Below, one piece after another: positions 12,278-24,693 of a stretch of 64,000 bases of DNA. The notes beneath the pieces were generated by a model. It saw only the letters and a program-made list of their open reading frames with translations, did not search any database and was not told the DNA's origin. The number at the start of each line of letters is the position of its first letter. Position 1 is the stretch's first letter. The translations under genes were made by a program, and so were the position numbers. Where the stretch lies: positions 1,614,501 to 1,678,500 of the forward strand of contig BLAL01000011.1 in the NCBI GenBank assembly GCA_015698045.1, written 5' to 3'. The DNA is from Rhizophagus clarus. Its lineage: Eukaryota; Glomeromycota; Glomeromycetes; Glomerales; Glomeraceae.

Positions 12278-12685
12278 AAGAAAGTACGTCTGTTTTTTTT
12301 TAAAAAAAAAAAAAATTTAATTTTTGCGTACTTTTAGGAAATGAAACTAGAAAGTTGATACACTGTTGATTTCCCGGAAATTTTTTTTTGTTTTGGTAAT
12401 CAGACTACTTATTGATTAACCATTTACCAATGAATAGCATACATGTGGAAAGGATTTACATACAAACATTCTATACCTGATACAATCTGCATTTACTATA
12501 TTAAACACAAAAAAATTATCGTTTATGTGATACCCGTTCAAAATTTTTCCTTCAAAAAAAAGAAATTTCTGTATCCTTTTCTTTTTTTCTTTTCTTTCTT
12601 TTTTTTTTTTTAAAAAAAAAAAAAGGGAGAGGAAAGAAATATATATATATATATATATATATATTTATTTATTTATTTATTTAAA
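11773..12685. other. Intergenic with long poly-A and AT runs
   Basis: Contains a poly-A run of about 37 bases at 12238-12274, further A and T tracts at 12299-12316 and 12600-12624, and an AT dinucleotide plus TTTA run just before the next ATG. No gene seen; the last 200 bases are the likely leader of the DUF218 gene. Confidence 0.6.
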
Positions 12686-12916
12686 ATGTCATTGTTACCG
12701 TTATATAACACACCACCAAATTTATCATCATCAAATAGATTCTTTTTAAATAAAATTTTAAAAAGTAATTTATTATTCGGATTTTTTGCTATATTAATAA
12801 TATGTTCTATAACGATTAATTTATATCATTTTATAAATTGTTATTTAGAAAATACTTCAGAATATCTTATATTAGATAATAATAATAGTAATATTAGTAA
12901 TAAAAAAGAATTTTTA

Positions 12917-12957
<41 letters not shown>

Positions 12958-14182
12958 TTCAACACAAATTTTTTTACCTAATGTATCATACCCTAAATTA
13001 AAAGATTTAATTATCGTAACAGGTCACGCAATTTATTTGGGTGGTAATAATAGAGAAATAGGAAGTGAAGAGAATGAAGAGAATTGGGTTTTAGAAGATT
13101 ATCAAAAAGGAAATGGACAAGTTAAAGCTTTTATTGAACATATTAAAAAAGGAATTGAATTAGTTAAAGAAAATGATGAATCTTTATTAATATTTAGCGG
13201 GTAAAGAGTTTATTTAATTTATTAAGAGGAAAAGGAATTTGTTTTTTCCGATTTTTTTTTTAAAAAAAAAAATCTCATTTTATTTATTTATTTTTTTTAA
13301 AAAAAAAAAAAAATCAAAAGGGGACAAACTAGACCATTCGCTGGACCTCGAAGTGAAGCACAAAGTTATTATGTTAGTTAATAATTAATAATTTTTTTTA
13401 TACATTTATTTTGTTTAAAAAAAATTCCTTTTTTTTTTTTTTTATTCTAATAATTCTATTATTGATTTTTTTTATTATTATTTTTTTTTTTTTAGATATT
13501 GGCGCAATCGCTTAACCTTAATTTATCCACAAATTCCACCACATCATTAAATACAAGAATAATAACTGAAGAATATGCAAGAGATTCATACGAAAATTTA
13601 TTATTTTCAATATGTAGATTTAATGAATATACAAATAGTTATCCGAGAAATATAACCGTAATAGGTTTTCAATTTAAAAAGAAAAGGTTTTCAGAATTAC
13701 ATAGATTCGCATTGAAATTTCCTTTAAATAGATTTGATTATATTGGTATCGACCCTGAAAATGCAAGTCCTTTAGGTAGATTTGTTGGTGAGGTAATTAA
13801 TTATATCATATATTAATAATAATATTCTTTTGAAATATTTTTTTCAATATTAAAAAATATTATATATATATATTATTTTTTTTTTTTTTTAGAGTGTTAA
13901 TTCTTTGGGACCTTTTAAACAGGATTTATATGGTTGTCATGGTAAATTATTAGATAAAAAATTAAATAGAAATCCTTATAGAAGAAGGTAAGCATTTGAT
14001 GATCCACTTTATAAATTATTCAGATTTTCATATTTTTTGATCTAATAATTTATCAATTTTTTTTTTTTTTTTTTGATAGTCATCCTTACCAAATTAGTTG
14101 TCCTGAATTATCTCCATTACTTAATTATTGTCCTAAAGATCAAATACAATTATACCCTGATAAATTACCTTGGGAATATTAA
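12686..14182 (+). CDS. DUF218 (YdcF/SanA-like) membrane protein
   Basis: Five exons (12686-13200, 13321-13372, 13496-13792, 13893-13987, 14080-14182) give 353 residues. A membrane segment (LLFGFFAILIICSITINLY) lies near residues 30-50, followed by a poly-Asn tract from an AAT repeat. The soluble part has the DUF218 features: IIVTGHAIYLGG, LLIFSGGQTR, GPRSEAQSYY, EEYARDSYENLLFS, VIGFQFKKKRF, a RFDYIGIDP block, then GPF.QDLYGC and a Cys-containing HPYQISCPELS tail. These blocks match the fungal members of the family. Biochemical role is unproven; bacterial relatives are envelope proteins. The N-terminal anchor suggests an endomembrane location. Confidence 0.85.
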
Positions 14183-14521
14183 TCATTATTATGTACTGTT
14201 TGATATTATAAAATAGTAATATATATTTTAATAAATAATTATATTTTATACACTCTTTAAAAAAGACAATTTATAATTAATACATAGTTGTAAACAAAAA
14301 TAAGAATGTTAATTTAATAAATAAAACATCAAGTATATAGTTTATATTATATATGTATGTGTTTAAATCAAATATAAAATATAGATTCTATAAGTAATTT
14401 AATAATATGGGAAGAAATTTACAATAACTATTTTATATAAAAGATTAATAGATCAAATTAATAATTTAACTTGATAATAATATATATAATTGTCCATTTA
14501 TTATATCCTCGTTATCCTAAA
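14183..14521. other. Convergent 3' flanks
   Basis: About 340 AT-rich bases between two convergent stop codons. They hold the 3' untranslated ends of the DUF218 and C2 genes; nothing else seen. Confidence 0.6.
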
Positions 14522-16096
14522 TTAAAAGGGGCCACTTGGTGGATAAGGGTTTTGTGGGTAACCCTGATTAAAGGTGTTATGAGGTGGCGGATATATATTT
14601 CCACCAGAAACTGGAGGAGGATAAATGTTATTAGGTGGTGGGTAAGGATTATTATTAGGTGGAAAATTATTAGGTGGATAAACTTGACCAGATGAGGGAT
14701 ACGAATTAAAAGATGGATTGTTCGTAACGGGAGTTGGAATTGGTATCGGAAAAGCTATATTGCTACTATCTTGCCGAGAAGGATTAGTTGGTCTAAAAGG
14801 TTGAGAAGATACCTGTGAAGAAGATATCGGTGGATAAACAGGAGGATAACCTTGTGATGATGGCGGTGGGTATGACTATTTCAAAAATAGAGAGGTATTT
14901 AATTAATAAAATATTATTTTAAAAAATTTTAATATTGGTTAAATAATATTTACCGTTGGAGGATATTGAGTAGAAACAGGTGATTGTGATCGATTAGGAC
15001 CAAAGAATTGTGGTGGTTGAGACTGGGGAGGAGATGTAGAATTAGGAGGGGGATAAACATTTGAAGTAGGGGGAGGATAAACATTTGAATGAGGTGCAGA
15101 ATGAGGTGCAGGATGAGGTGCAGGATGAGGTGTAGAATGAGGTGGAGGATAAACATTTGAAGGAGTGGTAGTATTAGGAGGAGGATAAACATTTGAAGGA
15201 GTAGAATTAGAGGGATAAACATTTGAAGGAGGATAACCAGCTGGAGCAGATACAGGTGCTTTATTCACAACTGGAGGAGGTGCAATATGAGATGCTGAAT
15301 TTGGGTAAGAATTTGGTACTGGTGATTGGGAAGGTAAAGAATGATTATGTGCAGGTACTGGTTTTTGATTTTGTACAACTTTCTGTGGTGGAGGTTCCTA
15401 TAATATAGAATTAATCATCTGTTAATTTTTTTTTCTTAAAAAAAAAAAAAAAAAAAAAAAATTTAAAAAATTAACTTACGTCATAATAAAATGTCATTTC
15501 AAGTGAAACTTCACCAGCATATTTAGAACGAAAATTAACTTCATGCCACGCTATTATAATTGTAATTAAAAAAATCAATTTAAGGTTCGTTTAATAATTC
15601 ATTAATAGGATTAATCAATAGACTTACCATCCCATTCAGTTTTATCCAAAACTTCAGATAAATCTATAGTTGAGTCCCCAATAAGAACGGGCTCACGTTT
15701 ATCATCATTAAACACCTGAATCTTCATTTTCTTGGAAGTATTTTTCATAACATTAAAACGTACTTCTTCGTCCCATTTAGGGTGTTGACCACCTCTTTTT
15801 TCTGCTTTTGTTCTTTTTGAATCACCATCCAAATGAAAAGCAACGAATGGATCTCCTTTTCCAACTACATCGCGAGTATTTAAATTTCTCTATGATATTA
15901 AAAAAGGTAAGTACAATACGTTATTTAAACTATAACAAAAGTGTTCGGTTTAAAAAGATAAGGAAACTAAACTATATTTTTTTTTTTAAAAAAAAAAACA
16001 AAATTTATTCGTAAAAAAAAACTATTTTGAAACACTTACAGCCTCCATGGCAACAACTACAAGCGTACCGAGTCTTTTTTCTTTTTGTTCAGCCAT
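14522..16096 (-). CDS. C2-domain, proline-rich protein (Fic1/Inn1-like)
   Basis: Five minus-strand exons (16096-16040, 15889-15628, 15550-15480, 15397-14954, 14875-14522) give 395 residues. Residues 1-130 form a C2 domain: GTLVVVAMEARNL, VVGKGDPFVAF, GGQHPKWDEEVRF, and a final EVSLEMTFYY strand. The rest is Pro/Ser/Asn-rich with many SNVYPPP and PPPP units, encoded by a degenerate GA-rich repeat. Fungal cytokinesis proteins Inn1 and Fic1 have the same layout: an N-terminal C2 domain and PxxP motifs that bind SH3 partners at the actomyosin ring. The assignment rests on architecture, not on a full-length match. Confidence 0.75.
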
Positions 16097-19000
16097 ATTT
16101 TACGTGAAAAATAGCAAAAGAGAAATAGAATAATAGAATTTATAAGAAATTTTTTATATATATATATATATATATATAAGAGAGAAATAGAGAGATGTGA
16201 CGCGAAAAAAAAATATGGTTGGTCAAGATTTCTCTTTGTATTTAAATTGTGGCAATCGGAATACGGAACTTGTAATGTAACCCAACATTTATGTTAAAAT
16301 TTCAAAAATTCATGTTATAATTACACTCATTCATCCATTCATGAATTCAAAATCCATATAAAGTAACGGGTGTTTTTTTTTAGATACTGCCAAGATAAAA
16401 TTTCTTCATTCCTTAATCATTTTTGAGGAAAATGACATTATATTAGCAAGCTTTTGGTAAGGATTTACGATTAGACCTGGGCTGGTTTAAATAGTAAATA
16501 GTTAAATAACAAAAATAGGACTTCAATAAATTAATAAATAAAATATTAATGCAATTGATTATTATAATATTACCATTTGTTTGCATATGCTGGAAGATAC
16601 TGTAGATGGTAAATCAATTCTTACTATAGAAACAAATTTGTACTATAATAAAATGAGAAAGATAATATACAGGTTTTGGTGGGCAAACAAAAAAAAGTTC
16701 GTGTCACGGAAAAAAATGGATACCTTTTAAGAGACAAATTTTCCGGAATAATATAAAAATTTCTATAAAAGTTCAGTTTGTCTGCTTTATCGAGAATTGT
16801 TGTTAGACAAGAATTAAAAGCAAAACAAGGATCACAATTATCGACGATACTTCTTTATTTTTTACACATTATATATCAAATCATTAGCTTTTTTTTAACT
16901 ATAGTAGTTAAATTTATGGATATTTCGTCATTCTCTTCAAACAGGTTTTAAAATCAACTATTATTTAAACTTTGTTTAACCATTGTAACAACCAATTGGG
17001 AATCCAAAACTCTAAATGGTTTAGTTCCAGTTAATTCAACATCACTACCTAATAGGAAATCTTTACAAAAATTGATAATTTTCGTTCCTTAAAAATATGG
17101 TGTTGATAAGAACTAATCCAAAATAATAATTTAATTTTTTATGACAGAATTTCTTGGCACGAATCTTTGTTGTCGAATAGTAAAACGTGGTATATTATTC
17201 AAGTCACAATTAATCTTAATATGGACAAGGTTTTATAACAGTCCATAACTGCATTCAGAATCGCAAAAAAAAAATATTTCCTGAATTAATTTCACACCAA
17301 ACTTTAATTTGAATAAATTTTGCGTTCATTCATATTATTCAATATGAAAATTCTATTGATAGTAAATCCAACACAGATAACTAACGTTTACAATCCATGA
17401 TTAATAATAAATATTTCTCCAACACATGTGAACGCTCTTGATGCAAATATTCCAACTTTGCTTTGCAAGGTTATTCCTACGCGCCACAGGAGTATGTTAA
17501 CCATAACACTAATGGTTACCGCCTCCTCAATTAAAGGTAAATTAACGTGACGATATTAAACTCGAAATCCTACGATGAATTTCATCGCGTCACGAACCAA
17601 TTGACCTCAAATGTTGATGGAAATTCTGTTAATGAAAAAAGTTTTACTCCCATATTCATTATTATATACTATATTATTTCTAGGTAGCTTTACTGTGCTA
17701 CTTATTTATTTAGATACCAAATTAAAAATACTTATAAATTTTTTTGTAATTCCAGACTTCGCTTCTGGCGAGATGGTTAAATTATGAAGAATATTCTGGA
17801 TGGACGTACAGTCTCGGTCTATGAAAATAAATCGAATTATTCCTTTTATAAATTCATGTTCGCAATTGATAAGTTATTTTATTTTTTTTTGTTTTGATAT
17901 TTACAAGCTTTATATTTCAACAGAAAAACGACAATATTACGATTTACAAAATCTTACACTTTATATTAAACTGATATTACGCAATATATATGTTATTGCC
18001 ATATAAACATTACATAATGATTCTCGTGGTTTTCAACCAAGACTTTCTCGAACAAGAGACTCACCTCAATCTCAAATCAAATTTAGAAATCATGTCTGAT
18101 TTTCTTCAAGAATGCCAATAATTGGTGTTGAGGGAAGCGATGATGTAGAATCAGGTGAAGATAAGAATTTCACTCATGAAATGGAGTTTTACAGAGGAAG
18201 CCACAAGTGAACTTCGTAATGGAACAATTATGAAATGACTGGAGGTCCCCAAACGCATGCATCTTCGTACGAAGATATTGTCACCGGGATAGAAGGTTAT
18301 TTAAGTAACAACACGAAAATCAATGATTTCAATTCAATGAATACTAGCAATTAGTAAAAAAGAAATTAAGCTTACACAATGCAAATACAGTCTCGATTTT
18401 GGGTTTGATCTCAGTTTTTACCTTAAACCCTTTAATTGAAAATGCAATTGATTGGATAAAGTACCGTAAAGGATTTAATGGAATTGTCGTGTATTGGTTA
18501 AAAATACAAAGCATGAATTATTATGGTTGCGTCAAGATGTGGACAAGTCTCGGCAGTGTTGGCATTATTTATTTTCATACAGTTTAAAAAGTGATATATT
18601 TTTTCTTCGCACGAGATTTATCAAGTAAATAGTCTCAATCGAAATTGCTTTTTAATTATTTTAAAAAAAAGATTTAAAGAAGAATTTGTTGACTAATATT
18701 ATCAAACACTATCACATAATGTAATGCAAAATAAAAGATTATACTAACATCAAAATCGTAAATTTTCAAAAAATTTTTACCGAATCAGTTTAAATTAAAA
18801 TCATTTTAAAAATGCAATATGAGAACCAATAATGAAATAAAGTAATACATCTATTACAGCTGATGATTCTTTTAAATGTCGGGTCGATCTATTACCACGA
18901 TTTAATAATCACTTAAAAAATAATAAATAAATTTACGAAATTTCGATATACTTCTCATAATCGGTGTACAGTATAATAATTTGTCGATTAGGTAATATTT

Positions 19001-19501
19001 AACATCAATATTTACGATCACAATCTATTTTCTCCCGCTTACTATACATCGTTATTAGCTACGTGTACGCAGCATACGCAGTAAACTTTGCCACATGATA
19101 TAAAAATGAACGACGATCAGAGTTACGCAAGACTAACGTAACCCCGCTATTGTTCAAAACTTTAAAACTTTCTATTGTTATTACGTTATTCAAAAAAAAA
19201 AAAAAAATGCCGGCAATTTTAAATAAACGAGATTGCCGATCTTCGGAAAGAGATGGATTGAAAAAAAAAAAAAAATAATTTTTTATTTTTTATTTTTTAT
19301 TTTTTTTTATTCAATTAATTAAAATAAATCAAAAGAAAGTAGCTACGACATAACCAAAATGTAAAGTAATGTTTGTGTCAATGAAATATTCAGATTTTTT
19401 TTTTTTTTTTTTTTTTTGTCAAATTTATTGTTTAACGAACTAACGATTTTTATTCAGTGTTTGTTTCATTACAGTTACACGATTCCTGCGGACTATTATC
19501 A
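16097..19501. other. Long gene-poor region with decayed coding traces
   Basis: About 3.4 kb with no intact gene. On the minus strand, 16965-17230 holds two protein-like blocks (PRFTIRQQRFVPRN, then ELTGTKPFRVLDSQLVV) separated by stops. On the plus strand, Gln/Asn/Tyr-rich pieces occur near 17430-17530 (QGYSYAPQEYVNHN) and Ser/Arg- and acidic pieces near 18020-18340 (SRGFQPRLSRTRDSPQSQ, IGVEGSDDVESGEDKNF), again broken by stops. Base composition is less AT-rich over these pieces than around them. The final 400 bases before the TatD gene have long A and T tracts. Confidence 0.5.
16965..17230 (-). pseudogene. Decayed coding fragment, family unknown
   Basis: Two open stretches of about 30-40 codons read like structured protein (IPRFTIRQQRFVPRN and FLLGSDVELTGTKPFRVLD) but are separated by stops and lack starts. 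The identity was not recognised. Confidence 0.35.
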
Positions 19502-20716
19502 ATGGAAAAAATAGCTCCCTCTCGGATTTTTCGACAAAAAAAAAAAAAAATGTGTAATATAAACTCGGTTTTTTCGAAAAAATTTTTTAGGAACAATTTA
19601 AAATTTTTAATTTTAAAAAAATCCATAAAAAAATTTTTTTCCCCAATGTCGAAGAATTCAGATAATTCTTGTTGTCATAATAATAGTAATAATAATAATT
19701 ATAATAATGACAAGGGTTCATTTTCCCCTTCTTCCTCTTCTTCACCCTCAAAACAACAAGAAAGAAGAAATTCAAGAGATAATAATAACAATAATAATTC
19801 TACAACTAATTGGACAAAAAGATATCCAACAACTCTTCCATCAAAAGTACAACTTTCGATTTCTAAAGTACCTTATGTAGACACTCATACACACTTACAT
19901 TACGTTTTAGACAAATTACCTGATAAATTTAATGTAACTTCATATGAAATATTAAAACAAGATCATTTTCCATCAAATTTTGAAAGTTGTATAAATGTAT
20001 TATGTGATCCATTATCATTCAATTCTGATGAAATATTTCCTGATACATATTTGGATTGGAAGAAAATGGCCAATGTACCCTTCATGTATTTAGCGGTCGG
20101 TGTACATCCTCATAATGCAAGAGATTATAATAATTATATTGAAAATAATATGATGCAAATTCTTAAACATCCAAAATGTATTGCTTTGGGTGAAATTGGT
20201 TTAGATTATCATTATGATTTTTCTCCTAGGGATATTCAAAAAAGTGTTTTAGTAAGACAAATTGAGAAAGCAATTGAATTAGAAAAACCTTTAGTTATAC
20301 ATACTCGTGAGGCTGAAGATGATACATGGGAGATATTAAATGGTTTTGTACCAAAAGAATGGAAAATTCATGTTCATTGTTTTACCGATTCTCCCCAATT
20401 TGCAAAGAAATTATTAGATTATTTTCCTAACCTTTATATTGGTATAACTGGTGTTGTTACTTATGGTTCCGCTAAAAATACTCAAAATATTATTAAAAAT
20501 ATTGTTCCTTTAGATAGGTTTTTATTGGAAACTGATGCTCCTTATATGGTTCCATCTAAATTAAATAGAAATAAGAAATCTGATAGTAAAGTCACTGTTT
20601 GTCATTCTGGAATGATTCCTTTAGTTGCTGAAAGAATTGCTCAACTTAAAGGAATGGAATTAGATGAAATAATGAAACAAGCAAGAGAGAATGCTAGAAA
20701 TATGTATGGTATATAA
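19502..20716 (+). CDS. TatD-family metal-dependent hydrolase
   Basis: Single exon, about 404 residues from the ATG at 19502. The C-terminal 280 residues are a TatD barrel. They show the DTHTHLH metal motif near residue 127, then AVGVHPHNA, ALGEIGLDYH (metal-binding Glu), VIHTREA, HVHCFTDS and FLLETDAPYM near the end. TatD proteins are Mg-dependent 3'-5' nucleases/hydrolases implicated in DNA repair and apoptosis. The first 110 residues are an unusual extension: basic and aromatic (KKFFRNNLKFLILKK, possibly mitochondrial), then poly-Asn and poly-Ser. Later ATGs at about 19550 and 19646 are possible starts; a poly-A run precedes the first. The gene has no intron, unlike most neighbours. Confidence 0.88.
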   Translation: MEKIAPSRIFRQKKKKMCNINSVFSKKFFRNNLKFLILKKSIKKFFSPMSKNSDNSCCHNNSNNNNYNNDKGSFSPSSSSSPSKQQERRNSRDNNNNNNSTTNWTKRYPTTLPSKVQLSISKVPYVDTHTHLHYVLDKLPDKFNVTSYEILKQDHFPSNFESCINVLCDPLSFNSDEIFPDTYLDWKKMANVPFMYLAVGVHPHNARDYNNYIENNMMQILKHPKCIALGEIGLDYHYDFSPRDIQKSVLVRQIEKAIELEKPLVIHTREAEDDTWEILNGFVPKEWKIHVHCFTDSPQFAKKLLDYFPNLYIGITGVVTYGSAKNTQNIIKNIVPLDRFLLETDAPYMVPSKLNRNKKSDSKVTVCHSGMIPLVAERIAQLKGMELDEIMKQARENARNMYGI

Positions 20717-20937
20717 AATATAATTGTCATCAAATTAGATGTTAAATCAAATTATTTAAAAAAAAATTCTAATTAGAAATATCTATTTACAATAATAATT
20801 TTACATTATTAAAATAAAAATAATATTGTACGTAAACTTTGCTAAAACTAATATCAGTATACAATATAGTAGAAAATTATTCTGGTAGAATTAATTTCTT
20901 TAATCGTCATATATTTGAAAACGTGAGTGAAAATTAT

Positions 20938-22680
20938 TCAAACGGAGATCGATCCAAGTTCAGAGAAATCCTTTTCTAATTCTTCAGAGTATGGTAATGA
21001 ATCTTCATTCACATCATCACCAGATGCCTAATTAAAAAAAAAATGAAATTAAAAAAAAAAAAAAAAGAAAATAAATTCTAAATATTTTAATAATTTTTAA
21101 TACGTACACATAATGAAGCCCAACGTCGAAATAATTTGTCATTCAGTACAAAATGTTTTCCATTTTCAATTGGGTAGCATCCACCAGGATGATTTTTACA
21201 AGCATCCATGTATTTAGACTTGAGAATGCTTAACGAGGTCTCATAACGAGACTTAAAACTTTCAGGTTCATCCTAAAATAACATCATAGTTAGCAAAAAT
21301 TCCTCTCCCCCAAAAAAAATACTAACATAAAATAAAAAAAATTTACATCATCTGAATGTGACTCTGAGTCCAAGTATCGTTTTCGACGCCCTGTGAGAAC
21401 AAAAAAAAAAAAAAATATATATATATTTGATTCTTTGTAGTTAAAATGAATGACTTGTTTTTTTTAAATGAAGAACAAAATACTTTTTCTATCAGGAATG
21501 TAACCACGTGCTGAGCTACTTTCTAAATATAATTATAGGTTAACCATAATTAAAAATTAGATGAAGTCATAAGTTATAAAGTCTTACTTTTAGGAGGAAC
21601 ATAATCTTCATCATCATCTGAGGCAGACATTTGATCAAATGTAGAGTTGTATTTTGGCTCATAATTCGTAAATTCGTAAGCATCATCTATAAGAAATTAC
21701 AGTGAATAATAAAAAAGAGATAGATTGATAGATTCGATACATTTCTCACCAACTAATTTTTTCGACAATATGGACTCCCTTATGCCAAGAGGGTCATCGT
21801 CAACCGGAAAAGGATTAAATTCGGAACCGAGTAAAGCAAGCGCAGTTTCAGCAGGTCCAGGTGTTTGATTAGTTGAAGAAAAATTTTGCAAAGATAAACT
21901 ACTAAAAGGTCTCAACTGTGGATTAACTTCGTTCGATTTGGGAAATCCTGAATTATCTTTTTTGATCTCGACGATCGATTGTTCTGTGTTTCCTTTACCC
22001 TTATCTTTACCACTGGGAGTTCCCGGAGACGTATCACTTCCGATCTTTGAATTACTATCTTTGATCTGGCTCATTAATTGTTTTACTTCCGGGTGTTTTC
22101 GAACCTCGTCCCAACCCTTGATATTCAATACGAGTTCTTGGTACTTCTTAAGGGCCGCTATATACCAATCAACGCTTTTCGAATTATTAGTATCCTTCTT
22201 AACGCGAACATAATTACAAAGGTTGGTTACAGATATTGGAAATATTGTGTTATCTTGATTCTTCCAACCTTTTTCCTCCGCGAGAATCTTGTATGAACGA
22301 CCAACTGACTCATAATAAGGTATTGACTTTTTTTTTGATCTAACTTCTGAATCTGCTGAATCCGAAGAAGCTCCAGATAAATCACTCCCGTTTTTTACGT
22401 TTGCAATATTTGGTAAAATTAAGTTTTGATTTAAATTCGGAGACATGTTTAAAGTTTGTGATTGTGCTGTACAAGAGCCCGGTAGACTTAAAGGACCTGC
22501 GGACACTCCTTCAACTACTACTTCCTCTGTGTCTGATTCATCTATTGTTGGACCTTTATTAGGTGTAACAGGATTTTTTGTTGTGTTATGCGGTTTTGGT
22601 GTGGATAGTGAAGTAGTTGACAATCGTTGCTGGAGACTTTTTGTTGCATCTTTATCGGGTTCACTAGTTATATTCTGCAT
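20938..22680 (-). CDS. Unknown Ser/Asn-rich protein with a helical core domain, likely nuclear
   Basis: Six exons on the minus strand (22680-21750, 21686-21588, 21522-21484, 21390-21347, 21272-21108, 21027-20938) join in frame to about 455 residues. After a disordered Ser/Thr/Pro N-terminus, residues about 115-205 form a helical block (YYESVGRSYKILAEEKGW, FPISVTNLCNYV, VDWYIAALKKYQELVLN, GWDEVRKHPEVKQLM). It resembles the SAM-like core-binding domain of tyrosine recombinases, but no catalytic domain follows. Acidic stretches (ASDDDEDYVPPK), a basic RRRKRY signal and a final 50-residue block with Cys/His/Trp residues suggest a nuclear protein. Not recognised by name. It is divergent from PEX10, with 361 bases between starts. 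Confidence 0.65.
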
Positions 22681-23041
22681 AGCGTTTTGTATTTATTATT
22701 TCGCGTGTAGAGTGGATTCGTTTAAAAGTAAAGAATTCTTGGGTTACGTCATTGTTTATGCATTTTTATTTGCTTATTTAGACATTGTTCTTGCATCAAA
22801 ATTAAAAATGTGAAAAATGCTGTGTGACGGATGAATTGCAAAATGATCTAATTGATCTCTGTGATCTTAAATGCAGCTCAAATCTTTAAATTTAAATTCT
22901 ACTATTTATCAGCTTGATATAAAGATTTGGATTAATAAAATTCAAATATTCTGTCAACATAATAAACATCGAATATACGCAAAGTACAACTTTCTTAATA
23001 TATTGTAAATTATACGTATTATAAATTATATCAACTTCAAA
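22681..23041. promoter_or_regulatory. Shared divergent promoter region
   Basis: 361 bases between the divergent ATGs of the unknown nuclear-looking gene and PEX10. It must contain both promoters. No clear TATA box or defined operator stands out. The plus-strand frame over 22445-22813 is a shadow. Confidence 0.5.
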
Positions 23042-24645
23042 ATGTCAAATTCTGGTTCCTCTGGCGAGAAAGCAACACCAACAACACCACAATTATCATC
23101 AAATAACGGTTCTTTCCCGTATTTCCCATATGCAGCACAACCCGATATTAGTTAAATATTTTTTTTTCTTTTTTTTTTTAATTTTGAAGAAATTTTCTTC
23201 CCTTTTTCTTTTTGAGGTTGTTATTGATTAAATTTGTGAATTATTTAAAAGTTCGGGCGAATCAAAAAGATGTTTATTATCAACAAATTTTAGAAGAACA
23301 GATGACTAATGTATTTCGAATATTTTTTGGTACGACATTTGATGTAATATTGTTTCTTTACTTTTTTTTTGATTTTATTTTTTGACAATTAACTAATTCT
23401 ACTTATTCAATTGATTTATTTCTAGGAACGCGATTACAACATCAGTTTCAAAAGGAAGTTAATGTAATTTCTGATCTGTTTTATTTTTGTTTAACAACGT
23501 TATTAGGTAGGTAAAGATAAAGGTTCAAACTATTTCGAAATTGATTATTCGGTTTATTTCTATATTTTTATAATTTATTTTCTGTTTATAAAAGGTACTC
23601 AAACATTAGGCGAAGAATATTGTGATATAATGCAAATTTCAGATTCTACCAAACAGTCCCTCCCATCCTCAAGTGCAAGTATTTGATTCATATCTAATAC
23701 TCAGTTTGAATAACAACAATTTAATGCTTACATTATTGATTATTACACCAGAAACGTGTCACATTAATCTTTTGGCATATAATATTTCCTTATTTATACA
23801 CACGAGGTATATCAGAATTGCGTAAACGTACAAAACCTTCTTGGAAGAAATCGAGAACCCAACAAATTCAAATTCGCAATACTAAATATGATCGATTACG
23901 TGAATCAATATATAGATTACTTCCTAAATTACAAACATTACTTAAAGGTCATGTTCATTCAATTCATCTTGCTATATTTTATTTTTATGGGGCTTATTAT
24001 TGTATATCAAAGCGAGCCACTGGAATTCGTTATGTATGTATTAAGTAAGGGAATGTATTTTAGGAATTTGTGATATGTGAATTTAATTGTTGGTCATCGT
24101 CTACAGATATTTACTAGACAGTTAGGGCCTCATGAACAACGTATTGGGTACGAAATTCTTGGATTTTTACTTGCAGTACAATTTATCATCCAAGCGTATC
24201 GTTTTCAAAAAAGCCTAATTAAAGGAGCGGATGATAGCTTACTCAATGAAGATGAAGAAGAGGATTCAGAGTAAGCGTCGAAGGTGTTTCGTATATTTTA
24301 TTAAGAATTCTCTTTGGGTTAATGAAAGTATTTAAATTAGGGACGAGTCAGATTTGATGGTTACATCGACAGAAGGATTAACACCTCAAGAAATTGCGGC
24401 TCGCAAATGTATCCTTTGTCTTTCGCCACGTAAAAATACTACAGCTACCCCTTGTGGTCATTTGTTTTGTTGGACTTGTATCGTTGATTGTTGTAACAAT
24501 AAGGTAAAGAATTGTTTAGATTTTTTTTTTTTTTTTTGCTTTTTGAATCAAAACTAATCAAACATTTTCTTCACAATAGCCTGAATGTCCATTGTGTAGA
24601 CAATACATCAATATTTCCCATCTCCTTCCAATTTATAACTATTAA
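23042..24645 (+). CDS. PEX10: Peroxisome biogenesis factor 10 (RING E3 ligase)
   Basis: Eight exons (23042-23150, 23252-23329, 23426-23506, 23595-23674, 23752-24033, 24107-24270, 24341-24503, 24580-24645) give 340 residues. The N-terminal Pex2/Pex10/Pex12 domain is seen in FPYAAQPDIIRANQKDVYY, TLGEEYCDI, a PKLQTLLKGHVHSIHLAIFY helix and RYIFTRQLGPHEQRIGYEILG. The C-terminal RING has CILCLSPRKNTTATPCGHLFCW and CPLCRQYI. Pex10 sits in the peroxisomal membrane with Pex2 and Pex12 and ubiquitinates the import receptor Pex5. The fourth intron can be kept in frame only with a GC-AG pair (donor GCAAGT at 23675); GT donors nearby break the frame. Confidence 0.93.
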
Positions 24646-24693
24646 TTAGTTTTTGTTAAACTTTATTAATATGAGAGAGAATTAAATAGGGGA

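Noticed and set aside
14950-15222. Leu/Ile-rich repeat frame in the C2 gene
   Set aside because: Shadow of the SNVYPPP-repeat exon in another frame; the proline frame continues the spliced C2 gene.
19457-19501. Upstream extension of the TatD frame before ATG 19502
   Set aside because: The frame is open but begins with GTG; the first ATG is 19502 and nothing in the extension resembles the family.
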